From contig DDYJ01000016.1 of the NCBI GenBank assembly GCA_002347905.1, forward strand, positions 10,171 to 21,263: a stretch of DNA of 11,093 bases, given 5' to 3'. Made by a program: the position numbers and the translations under genes. This document shows, piece after piece, positions 1 to 8,169 of the stretch. Under the pieces are notes generated by a model. That model had not been told where the DNA came from. It saw only the letters and a program-made list of their open reading frames with translations, and searched no databases. This DNA is from Comamonadaceae bacterium UBA2237. Its GTDB lineage: Bacteria > Pseudomonadota > Gammaproteobacteria > Burkholderiales > Burkholderiaceae_C. Numbering within the stretch: the stretch's first letter is position 1; each line of letters starts with the position of its first letter.

Positions 1-975
1 CAAACCTTCAAACTGGTAGACCAACTCTCGGGTCGTACTTTGGGTTTGCGCGCCGACACCACCCCACAAGTCGCACGCATTGATGCGCACTTACTCAACC
101 GTGCTGGTGTCACCCGACTTTGTTATTGCGGCCCCGTGCTCCACACCCGACCCGACCGTCCTTTCGCGACCCGTGAGCCTTTGCAGTTTGGTGCAGAAAT
201 ATACGGCCACGCGGGGCTCGAGGCTGATCTTGAAGTGATTGAACTCGCACGCACAAGCCTTGATGCTGTCAAGTTGAAGCATGTCTCAATCGACTTAAGC
301 GACGCGCGCATCGTGCCAGCATTATTGGCTAGCACAAGTATCCATGCCGACACCCATGCGCAACTTCATCAAGCCTTAGCCTCCAAAGATTTAACGGGGA
401 TTCAATCGCTCGCAAAAGGCCTTCCGGCCAACATTCAAAAAGCTTTGATTGATTTGGTACAGATGTATGGGGATATCAGCGTGTTGAGTCAGGCTGAAAA
501 AACGTTTGCTGCGTGGCCTGACATTTTGAAATCTATCCAAGAACTCCGCCATATTGCCAATGCCTTTCAACAGGTGAACATCACCTTCGATTTGGCTGAT
601 TTGCGTGGATATGGTTACTACAGTGGCGTGCGATTTGCCATGTATGTGGCCGGCACTAGCGATGCATTGGTGCGGGGAGGCCGCTACGACGAAGTAGGTG
701 CGGTCTTCGGACGCAAACGTCCTGCGGTAGGCTTTAGCCTCGATTTAAAAGAACTCGTCAGTGCTGTGCCAGCACAACCACTCAAGGCGGCGATTCTTGC
801 ACCTTGGGGTGTGGAAAATGGTTTGCGTGAAGCCTTGGCGCAATTGCGCGGCCAAGGCGAAACCGTTGTGTGCGCCATGCCCGGAAATAAAAGCCAAGTT
901 GATGAATTCAATTGTGACCGTGAACTAGTGCACGTTGCAGGCAAGTGGATCGTTCGCGATCTTTCTAATTCCTAA
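1..975 (+). CDS. hisZ: ATP phosphoribosyltransferase regulatory subunit HisZ (5' end outside window)
   Basis: HisZ is a catalytically inactive relative of histidyl-tRNA synthetase. It joins the short form of HisG to make the octameric ATP phosphoribosyltransferase, the first and feedback-controlled step of histidine synthesis in the cytoplasm. The reading frame is open from base 1, so the gene enters from the left; 324 residues are visible and the usual length is about 380, so roughly 60 N-terminal residues are missing. Class II synthetase-like motifs are clear: [18 protein letters not shown] at about residues 16-33 of the visible part, and [20 protein letters not shown] near the end of the catalytic-like fold. 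The protein stops without the anticodon-binding domain of a true HisRS, which favours HisZ over hisS. purA follows after 18 bases on the same strand, an arrangement known from Burkholderiales. The C-terminus ends at a TAA at 973-975. Confidence 0.93.
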   Translation, partial: QTFKLVDQLSGRTLGLRADTTPQVARIDAHLLNRAGVTRLCYCGPVLHTRPDRPFATREPLQFGAEIYGHAGLEADLEVIELARTSLDAVKLKHVSIDLSDARIVPALLASTSIHADTHAQLHQALASKDLTGIQSLAKGLPANIQKALIDLVQMYGDISVLSQAEKTFAAWPDILKSIQELRHIANAFQQVNITFDLADLRGYGYYSGVRFAMYVAGTSDALVRGGRYDEVGAVFGRKRPAVGFSLDLKELVSAVPAQPLKAAILAPWGVENGLREALAQLRGQGETVVCAMPGNKSQVDEFNCDRELVHVAGKWIVRDLSNS

Positions 976-2337
<1,362 letters not shown>

Positions 2338-2343
2338 AAAGGA
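2338..2343 (+). promoter_or_regulatory. Ribosome binding site of the phosphoribosyltransferase gene
   Basis: AAAGGA lies eight bases before the ATG at 2352. It is the clearest Shine-Dalgarno on the plus strand in this window and supports the chosen start. Confidence 0.6.
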
Positions 2344-2351
2344 CTTCCACC

Positions 2352-2876
2352 ATGTTGACTGAAGATGGCAAGCACTTGTATGTGTCTTACGACGAATACC
2401 ATAACCTAATCGAAAAGCTTGCACTCAAAATTCACCAATCCGGTTGGGAGTTCGACACCATCTTGTGTTTGGCGCGTGGGGGTATGCGCCCAGGTGACAT
2501 TTTGTCGCGCATCTTTGACAAGCCGCTTGCCATCATGTCGACCAGTTCATACCGCGCAGATGCAGGTACTGTCCAAGGCCATTTAGACATAGCGCGTTTC
2601 ATCACTACGCCTAAGGGTGAAATTGCGGGACGCGTTTTATTGGTCGATGATTTAGCAGATACAGGCCACACCCTCAAAGCTGTTGTGGACCAACTCAAAA
2701 ACAATTACAAGCCTATAACCGAGTTGCGCACTGCAGTGATTTGGACCAAAGGCGTGTCCTCGTTTGATCCAGACTTTTCTGTGGAATACCTACCGACCAA
2801 CCCTTGGATTCATCAGCCGTTTGAGGGGTATGACTCCCTGCGTCCAGCAGGTTTGATGGAGAAATGGAAGGTCTGA
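2352..2876 (+). CDS. Purine-type phosphoribosyltransferase (type I PRTase fold)
   Basis: The 174-residue protein carries the type I phosphoribosyltransferase signature VLLVDDLADTGHTL at residues 95-108, where the paired Asp99-Asp100 and the following loop bind PRPP. LARGGMRPGDILSRIF at residues 40-55 is the early beta-strand and loop that contacts pyrophosphate. The C-terminal NPWIHQPFEGYD segment resembles the hood of the xanthine/guanine type (COG2236-like) rather than adenine or orotate enzymes. The likely reaction is transfer of a purine base to PRPP, giving a nucleotide for salvage, but the base used cannot be read from the sequence. It lies 29 bases behind purA, so the pair would link de novo AMP synthesis and salvage. 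The start is set by the AAAGGA site. The stop codon is five bases before the preferred start of the next gene. Confidence 0.85.
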   Translation: MLTEDGKHLYVSYDEYHNLIEKLALKIHQSGWEFDTILCLARGGMRPGDILSRIFDKPLAIMSTSSYRADAGTVQGHLDIARFITTPKGEIAGRVLLVDDLADTGHTLKAVVDQLKNNYKPITELRTAVIWTKGVSSFDPDFSVEYLPTNPWIHQPFEGYDSLRPAGLMEKWKV

Positions 2877-2881
2877 CTTTC

Positions 2882-4120
2882 ATGGCAAATAAGCCGCAAG
2901 CCCTGTCGAGCAGTACGACAACTATTCACCATCCTTACCAAGCGCCTGACGGCTTTGCGTCTACCCAAGTCCCTGTTCACAAGGGCTCTACTGTTATTTT
3001 TCCCAATATTGCTGCGATGCGTGAGCGTCAGTGGTTGGATAAATCCTCTTACACCTATGGCTTGCACGGCACACCAACTACTTTTACGTTGGAGGAACGT
3101 TTAGCGAGTCTGGAAGGCGGTACCCACTGCATATTGACGCCCAGTGGCTTGGCTGCTATAGCACAAGTGGACTTGGCGCTACTGAAAACAGGTGATGAAG
3201 TCCTCATTCCCGATAACGCCTATGCGCCAAACCAATCCTTGGCGTCGAGTGAGTTGAAAAATTTTGGAATCACCCATCAACGCTATCACCCGCTCGATTT
3301 GAACGACTTGGCACAACGTATCAATTCCAAAACCCGACTGGTGTGGTTGGAGGCGGCGGGCTCGGTCACTATGGAGTTTCCTGATTTGGTCGCCCAAGTA
3401 GCGCTATGTAAGTCACGCGGTGTTCTGTGTGCCTTGGACAACACATGGGGCGCTGGCTTGGCATTCAATGCATTTGATCTCACTCCAGGGCAGGGCTCCG
3501 AGCCGCTAGGAGTGGACTTAACCATCCAAGCTTTAACCAAATACCCCAGTGGTGGTGGCGATGTGTTGATGGGAAGCATTGTGACGCGTGACGAGACTTT
3601 GGCGCGCACCATCAAATTGAGCCACATGCGTCTTGGCACTGGTGTTGGTGCCAATGATGTGGAAACACTCCTTCGCTCTCTGCCGACATTAGAGATGCGC
3701 TACACCACGCAAGACAAAAACGCCCGACAACTCGCTAGATGGTGTGAAAGTCAGTCCGTATTTGCGCAGGTATTGCATCCAGCGCTAGAGAAGTCACAAG
3801 GGCATATGCATTGGCACAAGCTGTGTGTGAATGAAAAATACCCAGATGGACTTAGCGCTGGCATATTTAGCGTAGTGGTTGACAATCGTTTTTCTTTGGC
3901 GCGAGTCGATGCGTTTTGCGACGCTTTGCGCATTTTCAAAATTGGCTACAGCTGGGGTGGACCGATGAGTTTGGTCGTGCCTTACCAAACTAACCACATC
4001 CGAACTTTATCTACTTCGCACTTACAAGGCGCAACTGTGGTTCGGTTTTGTATTGGATTGGAAGACGTGGTGGATCTGGTAGCCGATATAGAGCAAGCCC
4101 TATCGCGTACATTGGTTTAA
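2882..4120 (+). CDS. metC: Cystathionine beta-lyase (MetC type, PLP enzyme)
   Basis: This Cys/Met-metabolism PLP enzyme most likely splits cystathionine into homocysteine, pyruvate and ammonia in methionine synthesis. The 412-residue product has the Schiff-base Lys220 in QALTKYPSGG, the cofactor-contacting Asp186 in LDNTWGAG, Tyr114 in DNAYAPNQ, the GYSWGG block at 355-360 matching the Trp-containing loop of E. coli MetC, and Arg388 in VRFCIGLED, the substrate carboxylate arginine. LEAAGSVTMEFPDL is also MetC-like, which argues against cystathionine gamma-synthase or gamma-lyase. Oddly, the loop that reads YGRRG in E. coli MetC reads YGLHG here (59-63), losing the phosphate-binding Arg. The ATG at 2882 has GGAAGG ten bases upstream and starts five bases after the preceding stop. 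An ATG at 2864 would add six residues and overlap that gene, but its GGAG lies too close. Confidence 0.88.
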   Translation: MANKPQALSSSTTTIHHPYQAPDGFASTQVPVHKGSTVIFPNIAAMRERQWLDKSSYTYGLHGTPTTFTLEERLASLEGGTHCILTPSGLAAIAQVDLALLKTGDEVLIPDNAYAPNQSLASSELKNFGITHQRYHPLDLNDLAQRINSKTRLVWLEAAGSVTMEFPDLVAQVALCKSRGVLCALDNTWGAGLAFNAFDLTPGQGSEPLGVDLTIQALTKYPSGGGDVLMGSIVTRDETLARTIKLSHMRLGTGVGANDVETLLRSLPTLEMRYTTQDKNARQLARWCESQSVFAQVLHPALEKSQGHMHWHKLCVNEKYPDGLSAGIFSVVVDNRFSLARVDAFCDALRIFKIGYSWGGPMSLVVPYQTNHIRTLSTSHLQGATVVRFCIGLEDVVDLVADIEQALSRTLV

Positions 4121-4140
4121 TTTTCACTACTTCTTATTGA

Positions 4141-4190
4141 TTGCTTTCGAGCATGACGACTATTTGAATGTCCATGTTGATCGTAAGCAA
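4141..4190. other. Imperfect stem-loop between convergent genes
   Basis: The 118-base gap 4121-4238 lies between the stop codons of two convergent genes. TTGCTT (4141-4146) pairs with AAGCAA (4185-4190), then after a T-T mismatch CGA (4148-4150) pairs with TCG (4181-4183), and after one more mismatch CA (4152-4153) pairs with TG (4178-4179). That gives 11 of 13 pairs with a loop of about 24 bases. No strong T-run follows on either strand, so a classical terminator is doubtful. It may be a bidirectional 3'-end structure or chance. I see nothing else in this gap apart from an 8-base palindrome GAATATTC at 4222-4229. Confidence 0.3.
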
Positions 4191-4238
4191 CAGCCCTGTT
4201 TAAAGATCTCAATCCCCTAGAGAATATTCAAAAATCTA

Positions 4239-5318
4239 TCAAGTTTCGGCAATGAGTTGTTGCGCAAGATGGCGCATTGTTTCTGGGTGTCGGTTGGATG
4301 CTTCGCACTTGGTGTGCTTTTCAAACCGCGCAAAATTGCGTCGCATGGAACTAGCGTAGGTGGGGTCGTAATGTGTTTCTAATAATTCGTGAACCACTGA
4401 CTTGAACTGCCCCAATTGAACCTGTGCTTTCCAAGCATCGACTAGAACCTTGCCGCGAATAGCCACCAAGGCATCCAAGCGTCTACAAAATAATTCTGGA
4501 TCAGAGACAAAAAAGTTGTAGTCCTCCAGCAATAAAGCAACCCTTTCCTCGAGCGGCAACATCAATTCGTGGCAAGGACTGTTTCGCATGGCAAGGATGA
4601 CTGCTTCAGGGATCGTTAAATTTCCCACCTTGCGGCTTTCAGACTCTACGAATACGACTTGTTTTGTATCAAATTGCTTCAATGCATACCATACCTTTGT
4701 ATCAAAATGTTTTTGACTAGGTTGGGGTTGTCCAGGAATATGGCCTAAAACAGAACTGCGGTGCTGCGCTAAATCTTCTAAGTCCAAAACCTGCGCACCT
4801 TCGGCCTTGAGTGCTTGTAATAAGCGCGTTTTACCTGAACCTGTAGGCCCTGAAATAACTTGGTATTTGAACTGCGGCGCCAATTGAACAATGTCTTCTA
4901 GCATGGCGGCGCGAAAAGCTTTGTAGCCGCCTTCCATCAGGTTAATTTTGAAACCAATTTGTCCTAAAACCATGGCTAAAGAACCACTGCGCTTGCCACC
5001 TCGCCAGCAATAAATCAGGGGCTGCCAGTTGCGTGGTAAATCCAGCACATGGTTTTGTATGTGTTTAGAGACGTTGGCAGCCACCATGGCAGCTCCATGC
5101 TTTTGCGCCTCAAATCCGCCTACTTGTTTATACATAGTGCCCACGGCAATGCGTTCAGCATTGTTCAGCGAGGGCCAGTTCACGGCATAGGGTAAGTGGT
5201 CAAGCGCGTATTCGTCTTCGCTACGTGCGTCGATGATGGCGTCAAATCCACCTGGTTGCCCAACGGGTATCTGCATCCGATGGATGGCGTCTATAGGGGA
5301 TATTAAATTTACGCTCAC
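4239..5318 (-). CDS. mnmH: tRNA 2-selenouridine synthase MnmH (SelU)
   Basis: MnmH (SelU, YbbB) replaces sulfur with selenium at the wobble 2-thiouridine of Lys, Glu and Gln tRNAs, using selenophosphate; in E. coli it also makes the geranylated intermediate. The 359-residue protein (E. coli 364) has an N-terminal rhodanese domain (about 1-140) with FDAIIDARSEDEY early and the catalytic Cys104 in YCWRGGKRSGS. A P-loop domain follows, with Walker A GPTGSGKT at 157-164. FVESESRKVG and LPLEERV in the second half are also family-typical. The start is a GTG at 5318, only two bases after the esterase stop codon on the same strand. No Shine-Dalgarno is visible, so translation probably relies on reinitiation after the esterase. 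Selenium use also needs selD, which is not in this window. Confidence 0.93.
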   Translation of the reverse strand: MSVNLISPIDAIHRMQIPVGQPGGFDAIIDARSEDEYALDHLPYAVNWPSLNNAERIAVGTMYKQVGGFEAQKHGAAMVAANVSKHIQNHVLDLPRNWQPLIYCWRGGKRSGSLAMVLGQIGFKINLMEGGYKAFRAAMLEDIVQLAPQFKYQVISGPTGSGKTRLLQALKAEGAQVLDLEDLAQHRSSVLGHIPGQPQPSQKHFDTKVWYALKQFDTKQVVFVESESRKVGNLTIPEAVILAMRNSPCHELMLPLEERVALLLEDYNFFVSDPELFCRRLDALVAIRGKVLVDAWKAQVQLGQFKSVVHELLETHYDPTYASSMRRNFARFEKHTKCEASNRHPETMRHLAQQLIAET

Positions 5319-5320
5319 GC

Positions 5321-6088
5321 TTATGAATTCAAGTGTTTTTTGATTTCAGGGAGCACATTGTTGAGCATTTTGGGATGCGCTTCTTCCTTGGGATGGATAC
5401 GATCATTTTGAAAGTTGTTGGCAGCATCAGGAACATCCGCAATACCTTTGAGAAGGAAAGGGACCAAACCTGTTTTGTATTTTTTAGACAAATTGGCAAA
5501 CATCACAGCAAATTTCGCCCCATAGTCTGGACCGTAATTGGGAGGTATTTGCATGCCCACGAGCACGACTTTGGCATTGACAGATCGACACGCTTCAATC
5601 ATGGCTTCGAAATTATTTTGGGTGCTATCTAAATCAAGTCCTCTGAGTGCGTCGTTGGCGCCTAACTCAATCACCACCATCACGGGACGCACTTGGTTTA
5701 GCAAGGCGGGTAATCGGGATCTTCCGCCCGCCGTTGTATCGCCACTGATACTGGCATTGACAACTTGTACATCGCCACGCTCTTTTTGCAATTGCGAAGC
5801 CATGAGAGCAACCCAGCCTCGACCGCGCTGTATGCCATATTCCGCGCTAAGAGAGTCCCCCAAAACCAAGATGGTTGCTACCGGAACGGTTCCAGGTGCA
5901 GATCCCAGAGGAGGAACTTGGTTTGTTGCGTTTTGTCCGCGCGGCGGGCGTGGACGTGTTGAGATTACTTCGCCTTCCAAACCATTGCCACTAGAGGAAA
6001 TGACTTGCCTCTGTGCATGAGCAGATAGGTGAAATAGCCCAGCAGCAGTTGCGCATATTCCACCCAAGGTAAAGTGACGCCTTAACAT
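5321..6088 (-). CDS. Exported GDSL-family esterase (TesA/arylesterase type)
   Basis: This is an SGNH hydrolase like E. coli TesA, a periplasmic thioesterase/arylesterase/lysophospholipase; the natural substrate here is unknown. With the start at 6088 the protein has 255 residues. Block I LGDSLSAEYG places the nucleophile at Ser79; block II NASISGDT gives oxyanion Gly116; block III ELGANDALRG gives Asn145; and NDRIHPKEEAH gives Asp229 and His232, with the D-x-x-H spacing of TesA. The N-terminus reads LRRHFTLGG, then a hydrophobic stretch ending AHA before Gln26: a signal peptide whose Arg pair loosely fits a Tat motif. A Pro/Gly-rich linker of about 45 residues precedes the catalytic domain. 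AGAGG (6097-6101) lies eight bases before ATG 6088 but only two before ATG 6094, so 6088 is preferred. The frame stays open upstream to about 6355, but that part is antisense to the ABC gene. mnmH follows directly. Confidence 0.9.
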   Translation of the reverse strand: MLRRHFTLGGICATAAGLFHLSAHAQRQVISSSGNGLEGEVISTRPRPPRGQNATNQVPPLGSAPGTVPVATILVLGDSLSAEYGIQRGRGWVALMASQLQKERGDVQVVNASISGDTTAGGRSRLPALLNQVRPVMVVIELGANDALRGLDLDSTQNNFEAMIEACRSVNAKVVLVGMQIPPNYGPDYGAKFAVMFANLSKKYKTGLVPFLLKGIADVPDAANNFQNDRIHPKEEAHPKMLNNVLPEIKKHLNS

Positions 6089-6092
6089 TGCC

Positions 6093-6764
6093 ATGTCCTC
6101 TATGAACTTAATTTCTGTTTCGCATGTGTATAAATCGGTGACAGACGCCACCGGCACACTCGACATTCTCCGCGATATCGACTTCTCCGTTCCCGCCCAG
6201 CAGTCTTTAGCCATTGTTGGCGCCTCGGGTTCGGGCAAAAGTACTTTGTTGTCCATCATGGCGGGTTTAGACACGCCGACCCAAGGCACCGTTGTGCTTG
6301 CTGGGCAAGACATGTTCACCCTGAATGAGGACGATCGTGCTGCGCTCCGCGCCAAACAAATTGGCTTTGTTTTCCAAAGTTTTCAGTTGTTAGTCAATAT
6401 GACAGCACTAGAAAACGTGATGTTGCCTTTAGAGTTGGCAGGAATCAGTACCGCCACAGAACTTGCCACCGAGATGTTGACCCGTGTTGGCTTGGCAACG
6501 CGGCTAGGCCATTACCCCAAGGTGTTATCGGGCGGCGAACAGCAACGCGTAGCTTTGGCACGTGCATTTGTAGTCAAGCCTCAAGTTTTGTTAGCTGATG
6601 AACCCACTGGCAGTTTGGACCATGCCAGCGGTGAGCGCATCATGGATTTGATGTTTGAATTGAACCAAGAACTGGGAACTACATTGGTGTTGGTCACACA
6701 CGATCCCAAATTGGCCGCGCGGTGTGATCTCTACATGACGATTGAGGCTGGGCAAAGGGTTTGA
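6093..6764 (+). CDS. ABC transporter ATP-binding protein (YbbA/LolD type)
   Basis: This 223-residue ATPase subunit has Walker A GASGSGKST at 43-51, the Q-loop in FVFQSFQLL (93-100), the signature LSGGEQQR at 145-152, Walker B VLLADE at 165-170 with catalytic Glu170, and the switch His203 in VTHD. The length and the SGGEQQRVALARAF style match the MacB/LolD/YbbA group, which works with FtsX-like permeases in lipoprotein or envelope export. E. coli ybbA is likewise divergent from tesA, so YbbA is the best match, but there ybbP (permease) follows, whereas here rlmB does. Starts are limited: a stop codon lies in frame at 6075-6077, leaving ATG 6093 or ATG 6102. Neither has a good Shine-Dalgarno. 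The ATG at 6093 shares a CATG palindrome with the minus-strand ATG at 6094. Confidence 0.9.
   Translation: MSSMNLISVSHVYKSVTDATGTLDILRDIDFSVPAQQSLAIVGASGSGKSTLLSIMAGLDTPTQGTVVLAGQDMFTLNEDDRAALRAKQIGFVFQSFQLLVNMTALENVMLPLELAGISTATELATEMLTRVGLATRLGHYPKVLSGGEQQRVALARAFVVKPQVLLADEPTGSLDHASGERIMDLMFELNQELGTTLVLVTHDPKLAARCDLYMTIEAGQRV
6095..6101 (-). promoter_or_regulatory. Ribosome binding site of the esterase gene, inside the divergent ABC gene
   Basis: Read on the minus strand this is AGAGGAC. The AGG core is eight bases from the ATG at 6088 and two bases from the ATG at 6094, which favours the shorter start. The site lies within the first codons of the ABC ATPase gene on the other strand. Confidence 0.5.
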
Positions 6765-6786
6765 ATGGCTAGTCGATAATCTAGCT

Positions 6787-7542
6787 ATGTCATCTAGTCC
6801 TAAAGTTCTCTTCGGTTTTCATGCAATTGGTGTCCGCCTGAAAACTGCTCCTGCTTCTGTGATTGAAATTTATTACGAATCTACTCGTCGCGATGCGCGG
6901 ATGCGCCAATTTTTAGAGCGTGTGAAAGAAGCGGGTGTGCGACTGATAGAGGCCGATGCCTTACGCATCGCCAAGTTGTCAGGAAGCCATGGCCACCAAG
7001 GCGTCGCTGCCCGTGTCAATGAAATCAAGATGGTGCATTCATTGGATGATTTGCTGGATGCATTAGAGGGAAATGAAGCACCTCTCATTTTGGTACTTGA
7101 TGGCGTGACAGACCCCCATAACTTGGGCGCATGTTTGCGTGTAGCCGATGGTGCAGGTGCGCACGCTGTGATTGCTCCGAAAGACCATGCGGTAGGCGTA
7201 AATGCCACTGTGGCCAAAGTGGCCAGTGGAGCGGCAGAGACGGTGCCTTACTTCATGGTGACCAATTTGGCCCGAACGCTGAATGAATTGAAAGAACGCA
7301 ATATTTGGGTCATTGGTACCAGTGACGATGCGCCCCAAACTTTGTTTGATATAGATCTCAAAGGTCCCACAGCCTTGGTATTGGGTGCAGAGGGTGACGG
7401 CATGCGTCAGTTAACGCGTAAAACCTGCGATGAATTGGTCAGTATCCCTATGCAAGGTGCAGTGGAGAGCTTAAACGTATCAGTCGCTAGTGGTGTTTGT
7501 TTGTATGAAGCACGTAGACAACGGATGCTGGTCAAGGCCTAA
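6787..7542 (+). CDS. rlmB: 23S rRNA (guanosine-2'-O)-methyltransferase RlmB
   Basis: RlmB methylates the 2'-OH of G2251 (E. coli numbering) in the peptidyl-transferase P-loop of 23S rRNA, using S-adenosylmethionine. The 251-residue protein has an N-terminal substrate-binding domain (about 1-75; KVLFGFHAIGVRL at the start) and a SpoU/TrmH knotted domain. SpoU motif 1 is DPHNLGACLRVADG with Asn112 and Arg118, motif 2 is LVLGAEGDGM at 198-206, and motif 3 is IPMQGAVESLNVSVASG at 220-236. Length and motifs fit RlmB rather than TrmH or TrmL. The ATG at 6787 is chosen because the family starts just before KVLFGFHA; an upstream TTG at 6742 would overlap the ABC gene and add 15 unrelated residues. 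It lies 22 bases behind the ABC gene. In E. coli rlmB follows rnr; no rnr is present here. No clear Shine-Dalgarno is visible. Confidence 0.95.
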   Translation: MSSSPKVLFGFHAIGVRLKTAPASVIEIYYESTRRDARMRQFLERVKEAGVRLIEADALRIAKLSGSHGHQGVAARVNEIKMVHSLDDLLDALEGNEAPLILVLDGVTDPHNLGACLRVADGAGAHAVIAPKDHAVGVNATVAKVASGAAETVPYFMVTNLARTLNELKERNIWVIGTSDDAPQTLFDIDLKGPTALVLGAEGDGMRQLTRKTCDELVSIPMQGAVESLNVSVASGVCLYEARRQRMLVKA

Positions 7543-7563
7543 GTCCAGTTCTACCGTTGCTCT

Positions 7564-8169
7564 TTAAATAATTTTTAACGCACCTAAAACTGCACCGATA
7601 CTAAGTAGCACCAGTAAGTGGGTTTTGGTAAGCCAGACAATCACTGTCGTCGCTGCTGCCAATGCCCACATAGGCCAGTCTTGCGCATAGTTGTCATGGT
7701 TACCTGTTAACAACCAACCCGTGGCCACCAGCAAACTCATTACCAATGGTGCCAAACCGGATTTGAAAGCGCGCACACCGCGTAGCTCTCGGTTCTTATG
7801 CGCCCATTGGGTAGAGAAAAAAGTCAACGTAGCGGACGGAATAATGATGCCCACCATAGCGACCAACATACCCAAGAGCGCCAACATGACTTCGTAGGCC
7901 ATGGTGGGGGCGGGTGTTATACCTGTTGCAGCATTCATTCCTACATTCCAGCCCATCAATGCAACAAACATCACGTTAGGGCCTGGCGCGCCTTGGGCAA
8001 TGGCTACAGAAGAGGTGAATTGGTAATGCGTTAGCCAATGCTGCTCATCTACTAAATAGCGGTGGATGTCAGGTGCAGTCGTGATCGCACCACCGACTGC
8101 CAAAAAAGACAAAGACACAAAGTGCAGAAATAGCGAAAACCAGTCGTGTACGTCGAGTGCGATATTCAT
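7564..8169 (-). CDS. Chromate transporter family protein, single CHR domain (second of a pair)
   Basis: This 201-residue membrane protein is one CHR domain of the chromate ion transporter family. Family marks are FLAVGGAITTAPDI at about 22-35, the amphipathic segment WLTHYQF, and AQGAPGPNVMFVALMGW at 58-74. Hydrophobic segments follow at about 93-117, 137-155, 165-181 and 184-200. Classical ChrA has two such domains in one chain; short forms are encoded as neighbouring pairs and are thought to act together, with opposite orientations in the membrane. The ATG at 8169 overlaps the stop codon of the preceding gene in an ATGA, and AAAGAG six bases upstream serves as Shine-Dalgarno, so the two are made together. 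Chromate efflux is the family function, but the real substrate here is unproven. It converges on rlmB with 21 bases between, and no terminator hairpin is visible there. Confidence 0.85.
   Translation of the reverse strand: MNIALDVHDWFSLFLHFVSLSFLAVGGAITTAPDIHRYLVDEQHWLTHYQFTSSVAIAQGAPGPNVMFVALMGWNVGMNAATGITPAPTMAYEVMLALLGMLVAMVGIIIPSATLTFFSTQWAHKNRELRGVRAFKSGLAPLVMSLLVATGWLLTGNHDNYAQDWPMWALAAATTVIVWLTKTHLLVLLSIGAVLGALKII

Noticed and set aside
1..975. Histidyl-tRNA synthetase (hisS) instead of hisZ
   Set aside because: The chain ends without an anticodon-binding domain, and the position before purA matches hisZ.
2882..4120. Cystathionine gamma-synthase or gamma-lyase
   Set aside because: The GYSWGG loop and the GSVTMEFPDL segment are those of MetC-type beta-lyases.
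4189..4200. AACAG-CC-CTGTT inverted repeat as a terminator
   Set aside because: The loop would be two bases (or the stem only four AT-rich pairs), and no T-run follows.
5538..6020. 160-codon plus-strand open frame inside the esterase gene
   Set aside because: Antisense to GDSL blocks of a well-supported gene, with no recognisable domain; a shadow frame.
6089..6355. Possible N-terminal extension of the esterase upstream of 6088 (open frame to about 6355)
   Set aside because: It lies antisense to the Walker A-containing start of the ABC gene, has no esterase-like sequence, and would bury the clear signal peptide and its ribosome binding site.
6742..6786. TTG start for rlmB inside the ABC gene
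   Set aside because: The extra 15 residues do not resemble the RlmB N-terminus, which begins just before KVLFGFHA.
7543..7563. Terminator between convergent rlmB and CHR genes
   Set aside because: The 21-base spacer has no stem of useful length.
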